Shown here piece by piece: positions 61,561-64,000 of a stretch of 64,000 nucleotides of DNA; position 1 is the first letter of the stretch; the number at the start of each line of letters is the position of its first letter. The position numbers and the translations under genes are program-made. The notes under the pieces were generated by a model. The model was not told the DNA's origin. It was given only the letters and a program-made list of their open reading frames with translations, and did not search any database. The DNA is taken from positions 1,089,781 through 1,153,780 of the forward strand of contig NZ_CM001489.1 in the NCBI RefSeq assembly GCF_000262465.1. Reading direction: 5' to 3'. The stretch is from Frankia sp. QA3 (GTDB taxonomy: Bacteria > Actinomycetota > Actinomycetes > Frankiales > Frankiaceae).

Positions 61561-62678
61561 TGTGCAGGTGCCAGACGTGGGAAAATTCCGAGACCGAGGC
61601 GCTGCGCCGCTTCGTCGAGGACAAGTGGGGCGATGTCGGCAAGGCCAGGCTGTTTCTCGAACGCGCCGGTTGGAGCAGAGCGGAGATTCCTCTGGCGGAC
61701 AATGGCCGGGATTTCTGGACCATTGTCGTCGGCCAGCTCAGCATCGGTGCGGCGCCCGGTTTCTGCGCGCTCGTCGGTGGCCTGCTCGACGAGCTTCCGC
61801 TCAATCCGGAGGTGCAGGCGCTCGCCCGGAAGGTGGGTCATCGGTCGCCCCGATCGACGTTGGACGGCCTCACCGAGGGGGTGGCCGACCTGCTCGCCGG
61901 CGTCAGCTCGGTGGGGGCTATAGCCGATTCCCTGCGGGTTCGGGAGACTCGGAGCGGTGAGGCGCTGCGGATGGCTGTGGCACGTCGGCTCTTCGCCGAC
62001 GAGGTCGGGCTGAGGTCGGTCGCGGCAGCCTTCTCCGGCTCGGCGGCGCCCGCCGAGATCAGGGCCGAGATCGCCGACCGGGTCGTGCCGTTCAAGGAAA
62101 CCGTTCCGCGCGGCGCCGCCCGGCAGCTCGCCCCCCTGCTGACGTCGGATGAGGGCCCGGATACGGCCCGCGCCGCCGTGGTCGGCGTGCGCGCGAGAGC
62201 GACGCCGCTCGCCTACTGGTACGTGATCAACGCCTCCTGCCGCTCGGACCGCACGGATCTGCCCGCGACGGTCGAACCGGTGCGCGGCGGCGAGCCGGGC
62301 AGCGCCGGTCGGGATCTGGCTGCGGCGATCCGGCGGGAGCTCCTGGAGATCGTCGGTTATCTCCCCGGCGACCCGGAGCCGGACGCCGCCGAACTCGACG
62401 TCGCCCTCGGCTGGATCGAGGAGGTCCACCGCCGTCGCGTCGCGGTACTCCTCGAACCCCCGTGGCATCCCGACCTGGTCGACTCCCTGCGCCGGGAGTT
62501 CCCGCGGCTCGTGTTCGTCGTCCTGACCGCGGGCGAGCCCGACCCACGCGTGGTGGGGCCCGCCGACCTGCTCATGTTGGAGTCGATCCTCGATCCCCGC
62601 GACGAGGACCGGTTCTACTGGTACTACCGGGCGATGACGGGTCGCCCGCCGCGCAGCTCGGCACCGAGGAGCGCATGA
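61560..62678 (+). CDS. EAD1-like domain protein of a MoxR-linked conflict system
   Basis: A 372-residue protein; its ATG overlaps the upstream stop (TGATG). Residues 10-85 resemble Effector-Associated Domain 1: ALRRFVEDKWGDVGKARLFLERAGWSRAEIPLADNGRDFWTIVV and ALVGGLLDELPLNPEVQALA. The rest is not recognised; it has a helical middle (LADLLAGVSSVGAIADSLRVRET), then an alpha/beta C-terminal domain (RRVAVLLEPPWHPDLVDSLRREFPRLVFVVLTAGEPDPRVVGPADLLMLESILDP). EADs couple effectors to NTPase switches in bacterial conflict systems. Overlap with the MoxR gene (ATGA) supports one complex. Confidence 0.75.
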   Translation: MCRCQTWENSETEALRRFVEDKWGDVGKARLFLERAGWSRAEIPLADNGRDFWTIVVGQLSIGAAPGFCALVGGLLDELPLNPEVQALARKVGHRSPRSTLDGLTEGVADLLAGVSSVGAIADSLRVRETRSGEALRMAVARRLFADEVGLRSVAAAFSGSAAPAEIRAEIADRVVPFKETVPRGAARQLAPLLTSDEGPDTARAAVVGVRARATPLAYWYVINASCRSDRTDLPATVEPVRGGEPGSAGRDLAAAIRRELLEIVGYLPGDPEPDAAELDVALGWIEEVHRRRVAVLLEPPWHPDLVDSLRREFPRLVFVVLTAGEPDPRVVGPADLLMLESILDPRDEDRFYWYYRAMTGRPPRSSAPRSA

Positions 62679-63667
62679 TGACCCGGCTCGCCCCGGACGA
62701 GGACTTCGCCTACACCCGGATCTTCGACCCGGATCTGCCCGGCCCATCCGCCGGTGGCCTACCGCCGGCTGAGGCGGGCCACCCGTGGGCCTCGACCGCG
62801 TCCTCGGATCCGCCGGGCGGCGATCGGCGACCGCCGGGCGGTTACGTCTTCTCGCCGCGAGTCGTCCTGGCCGTCAACGTCGCGCTCGCGACCGGCCGCC
62901 CGCTGTTGGTCCGCGGCGAGCCGGGTTCGGGCAAGTCCTCCCTCGCCGCCGCCGTCGCGGACCACGCCGAGTGGGATCTTTACCAGCAGACGATCACGTC
63001 GCGGACGGCCGCGCAGGACCTGCTGTGGTCGTTCGACGCGCTGCGCCGGCTGCACGATGCGCAGGTTCGGCTCGACGTCACCGACCTCGCCCGCTACGTC
63101 CGGCCGGGGGCGCTGTGGTCGGCTCTGGATCCCGTCGGTGCCCGCGAGGTCGCCGGGTCGTCCGCGGTCGCCGAGACCGGCGGACGCGAGCGGGCCGTCA
63201 TCCTCGTCGACGAGATCGACAAGGCCGAGCCGGACGTGCCCAACGACCTGCTCGAACCGTTGGGCACCTTCACGTTCACCGTCGCGGACCTGGGTGAGCG
63301 GCGGGTGCGCAACACCCGCCCCCAGCCGCCCCTTGTGATCATCACGACGAACGGTGAACGTGACCTGCCGCCGGCGTTCCTGCGCCGGTGTGCCGTGCTG
63401 ACCATGCCGTTCCCGGATCCGGGCCGGCTCGTCGAGATCGCTGTGCGGCACTTCGGCCCGGACCACTACGACCTCTATGTCGACGTGGCAGGGCGGCTCG
63501 CCGCGGTCCGGTCCGAGGCTGCCGCGAGTCGGGCCCAGGCGCCCGGCACCGCCGAGTACCTCGACGCGGTGCGGGCCTGCCTCGAACTCGGCATCGGGGC
63601 CGACGGGACCTCCGCGGCGTGGCGCGAGGCGCAGGCCGCGACGCTTGCCAAATGGGAGCAGCCGTGA
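62675..63667 (+). CDS. MoxR-family AAA+ ATPase
   Basis: A 330-residue AAA+ ATPase. ATG 62675 overlaps the upstream stop; ATG 62678, with GAGGAG 6 bases before, is equally likely. After a disordered 60-residue leader come Walker A VRGEPGSGKSSLAAAVADHA, DLLWSFDALRRL, Walker B VILVDEIDKAEPDVPNDLLEPLG, sensor 1 VIITTNGERDLPPAFLRRC, and the lid helices ending TLAKWEQP. The insert ARYVRPGALWSALDP after helix 2 is typical of MoxR proteins. MoxR ATPases work with vWA partners as chaperone-like switches. Overlap with the next gene is GTGA. Confidence 0.9.
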   Translation: MMTRLAPDEDFAYTRIFDPDLPGPSAGGLPPAEAGHPWASTASSDPPGGDRRPPGGYVFSPRVVLAVNVALATGRPLLVRGEPGSGKSSLAAAVADHAEWDLYQQTITSRTAAQDLLWSFDALRRLHDAQVRLDVTDLARYVRPGALWSALDPVGAREVAGSSAVAETGGRERAVILVDEIDKAEPDVPNDLLEPLGTFTFTVADLGERRVRNTRPQPPLVIITTNGERDLPPAFLRRCAVLTMPFPDPGRLVEIAVRHFGPDHYDLYVDVAGRLAAVRSEAAASRAQAPGTAEYLDAVRACLELGIGADGTSAAWREAQAATLAKWEQP

Positions 63668-64000
63668 CGCGGGGTTCCCGGCGCCCCGCCGTCTTCGACG
63701 GCGACGTCTGGCGGGCCTGCGCGCGCCTCGCGGTCGCGGACCGGGCCACCGCCGCCGCCGTGCGGTCCCTGCTCCCGGCCGAGGGCGGGTGGTCGGGGGA
63801 AGCCGGTGGTCCCGCCTGGACCGCGGGTCCAGTGTTCCCCCGTCCCGAGACCGGCCGGCTCGCTGTACCGGGCCCTGAGGGGTCGTCGACGGCATCGGCC
63901 GCGGCGGCCCCCTGGCCCGTCAGCGGCGGCGGTGAGTCCGCCGTCGACGGGCCGGACGAACCGGGTTCGACCGCGTCCCCGGCTGGGGCGGGTGAGCCCG
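63664..64000 (+). CDS. Partial fourth gene of the E2/EAD/MoxR operon
   Basis: Starts at GTG 63664 inside the MoxR stop and runs off the right edge; 112 residues are visible. It opens RRPAVFDGDVWRACARLAVADRATAAAVRSLLP, a helical segment, and continues with a Gly/Pro/Ser-rich linker. In comparable operons this place holds a vWA or vWA-MoxR-associated (VMAP/SAV_2336-like) protein, but the visible part does not show which. Confidence 0.6.
   Translation, partial: MTRGSRRPAVFDGDVWRACARLAVADRATAAAVRSLLPAEGGWSGEAGGPAWTAGPVFPRPETGRLAVPGPEGSSTASAAAAPWPVSGGGESAVDGPDEPGSTASPAGAGEP

Noticed and set aside
1..64000. tRNA or rRNA genes
   Set aside because: No cloverleaf-like TPsiC motif in a gap and no rRNA signature was noticed by eye; a scan with tRNAscan-SE and Rfam would settle this.

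Overview
This 64 kb window comes from a very GC-rich actinobacterium. Frequent GTG starts, F420-type oxidoreductases, a double acyl-CoA dehydrogenase, PaaX/HxlR/TetR regulators and a DUF222-type fragment would fit Frankia or a close relative; the genus is an inference. No rRNA, tRNA or CRISPR array was seen. Many short (9-20 bp) tandem repeats lie between genes and often copy the 3' end of the neighbouring gene, stop codon included.

Layout. 0-3 kb is damaged accessory DNA: a partial DUF222/HNH-type gene at the edge, an internally deleted IS5-like element with recognisable terminal repeats, and a broken MFS drug exporter. 3-11 kb holds a hydrolase, a divergent HxlR regulator/imine-reductase-like pair around a perfect operator palindrome, a DUF2889 protein, a TetR regulator, and a GT39/GT2 pair for lipid-linked sugar transfer. 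11-16 kb is a second accessory patch: an AAC(3)-like acetyltransferase, an ISL3 remnant, a NUDIX hydrolase, a TIR-NB-ARC-TPR protein (bacterial NLR type) with a TPR remnant upstream, and a TipA-like MerR regulator. 16-21 kb carries a PLP-dependent dehydratase-like enzyme, htpG and an Excalibur-domain protein.

21.8-34.4 kb is a catabolic region: TetR, a two-module acyl-CoA dehydrogenase with an apparent frameshift, MBL hydrolase, SDR, thiolase, aldo/keto reductase, a second SDR with a large insert, a PaaX-like regulator, an F420-type oxidoreductase and an enoyl-CoA hydratase. Together these supply the dehydrogenation, hydration, oxidation and thiolysis steps of a beta-oxidation-like pathway for an unknown acid. 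35-48 kb is mixed: FkbM methyltransferase behind a perfect CRP-type palindrome, another F420-type enzyme, an orphan protein, a lipoprotein, an HtrA-like protease, a Tat-exported purple acid phosphatase, a tectonin-type propeller lectin made of near-identical repeats, WD40-like and DUF4190-like proteins, and a broken sugar-binding-domain gene.

48.2-52.4 kb is a tightly coupled operon: small Ser/Thr/Gly-rich membrane protein, ApbE FMN transferase, ferric-reductase-like membrane protein, NuoF-like flavoprotein, ferredoxin. It looks like a transmembrane flavin/Fe-S electron-transfer system. 52.5-60.6 kb has phosphotransferases, a DUF2254 membrane protein, an acyl-CoA ligase operon with its TetR regulator, and an ArsR-SRPBCC fusion.

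The right end (60.9-64 kb, running off the window) is the most interesting locus. Four overlapping genes encode an E2 (ubiquitin-conjugating-like) protein with HPN and catalytic-type Cys, a protein with an EAD1-like N-terminus, a MoxR AAA+ ATPase, and an unfinished fourth protein. This is the architecture of an NTPase-controlled biological-conflict (immune-like) system carrying a ubiquitin-like component.
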